Shown here: positions 32,112 through 32,357 of the stretch, in pieces | How the letters are laid out: the number at the start of each line of letters is the position of its first letter | How positions within the stretch are numbered: position 1 is the stretch's first letter | DNA from: Betaproteobacteria bacterium | Lineage (GTDB): Bacteria; Pseudomonadota; Gammaproteobacteria; Burkholderiales; Burkholderiaceae_F | Length of the DNA: 32,357 nucleotides | Direction of reading: 5' to 3' | Assembly (NCBI GenBank): GCA_005882215.1 | Contig: VBCK01000150.1 | Location: forward strand, 1-32,357 | Program-made: the position numbers and the translations under genes | Notes under the pieces: model-generated | The model's database searches: none | The model's input: the letters and a program-made list of their open reading frames with translations, nothing else | What the model was told of the DNA's origin: nothing

Positions 32112-32357
32112 TTCTCGGAAGAGTCAAGCGCCTGCGTATATGCAGCGTCCAGATCAATGTCGTCCGGCGGCACGCTGTACGTGAAGTAACGCTGAAAGTG
32201 CTGCCGCGAGCAGACTCGTTGTTCCCGCGCCCAGTCGGCTTCCCGGTGGTGCCCGTAGCATGTTTTTCCAAGTCTGGGAAAGAGCGATTCGAGCAGGTCA
32301 CGACGCAAACTTGCGCGCTGCTCTGGTGTGATATCGGGCGCGGATTCATGGAGCAAG
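32075..32357 (-). pseudogene. KAP-family P-loop NTPase, fragment running off the window
   Basis: The leftward frame is open to the window edge and ends at 32075. The part from the edge to about 32120 reads ESLFPRLGKTCYG, DWAREQRVCSRQHFQRYFTY and SVPPDDIDL, the pattern found downstream of the NTPase core in KAP-type proteins (phage-exclusion PifA relatives). After about 32120 the translation passes into the DUF1272 remnant in antisense and stops, so the 3' end of the gene is lost. The N-terminal NTPase part would lie beyond the window. Such proteins are common in defence-rich or mobile regions. Confidence 0.5.

Noticed and set aside
1-32357. tRNA, rRNA, CRISPR arrays, intact IS transposase or integrase genes
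   Set aside because: I looked for these on both strands and recognised none; the only mobile-type signals are the paired 42-bp repeats and the broken genes at the right edge.

Overview
The window looks like chromosome (or a large integrated island) of a GC-rich Pseudomonadota bacterium, most likely a betaproteobacterium. The electron-transfer flavoprotein and ETF-ubiquinone oxidoreductase proteins read like those of Burkholderiales/Rhodocyclales relatives, and the outer-membrane barrel gene implies a Gram-negative envelope. Species cannot be named from the sequence alone.

Layout. Positions 1-740 hold a small ribbon-helix-helix regulator (382-669) behind a good sigma70-type promoter with a dyad operator. 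At 741-782 lies one copy of a 42-bp sequence whose second copy (40/42 identical, same orientation) sits at 31530-31571. Between the two copies is one coherent metabolic block. Leftward: a MalT-like (LAL) LuxR regulator (1790-4513) followed by a type II 3-hydroxyacyl-CoA dehydrogenase (983-1753). Rightward, after a 236-bp control region and a 69-residue stand-alone LuxR-type HTH protein, come 21 collinear genes (5049-31498) with no gap above 75 bp. Beyond the second repeat is a gene graveyard: pieces of an epoxide hydrolase, a DUF1272 zinc-ribbon protein and a KAP-type P-loop NTPase.

The 21-gene run falls into modules. (a) Acyl-CoA chemistry: acyl-CoA dehydrogenase, a trans-acting enoyl reductase-like protein that seems to lack its C-terminus, an SCP-x-type thiolase, an acyl-CoA ligase and a quinone-oxidoreductase-like MDR protein. 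(b) Envelope: RND/MMPL permease, DUF1329 periplasmic protein, YCF48-type beta-propeller, DUF1302 outer-membrane protein. (c) Electron transfer: EtfB, EtfA, a long acyl-CoA dehydrogenase and ETF-QO. (d) AlkK-like acyl-CoA synthetase and MaoC-type (R)-enoyl-CoA hydratase. (e) Medium-chain PHA storage: class II PhaC, phasin, PhaZ depolymerase, plus a DUF445 membrane protein. (f) Unsaturated acyl-CoA handling: a 2,4-dienoyl-CoA reductase and a delta3,5-delta2,4-dienoyl-CoA isomerase.

Taken together (inference), the block looks like a self-contained pathway that moves a hydrophobic acid or its precursor across the envelope, activates it to a CoA ester, beta-oxidises it, including unsaturated chains, with a dedicated electron path to ubiquinone, and diverts intermediates into medium-chain polyhydroxyalkanoate. 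Its substrate is unknown. The four-gene envelope module and its linkage to PHA storage are the least described part. The flanking direct repeats suggest that the block moved or was bounded as a unit.
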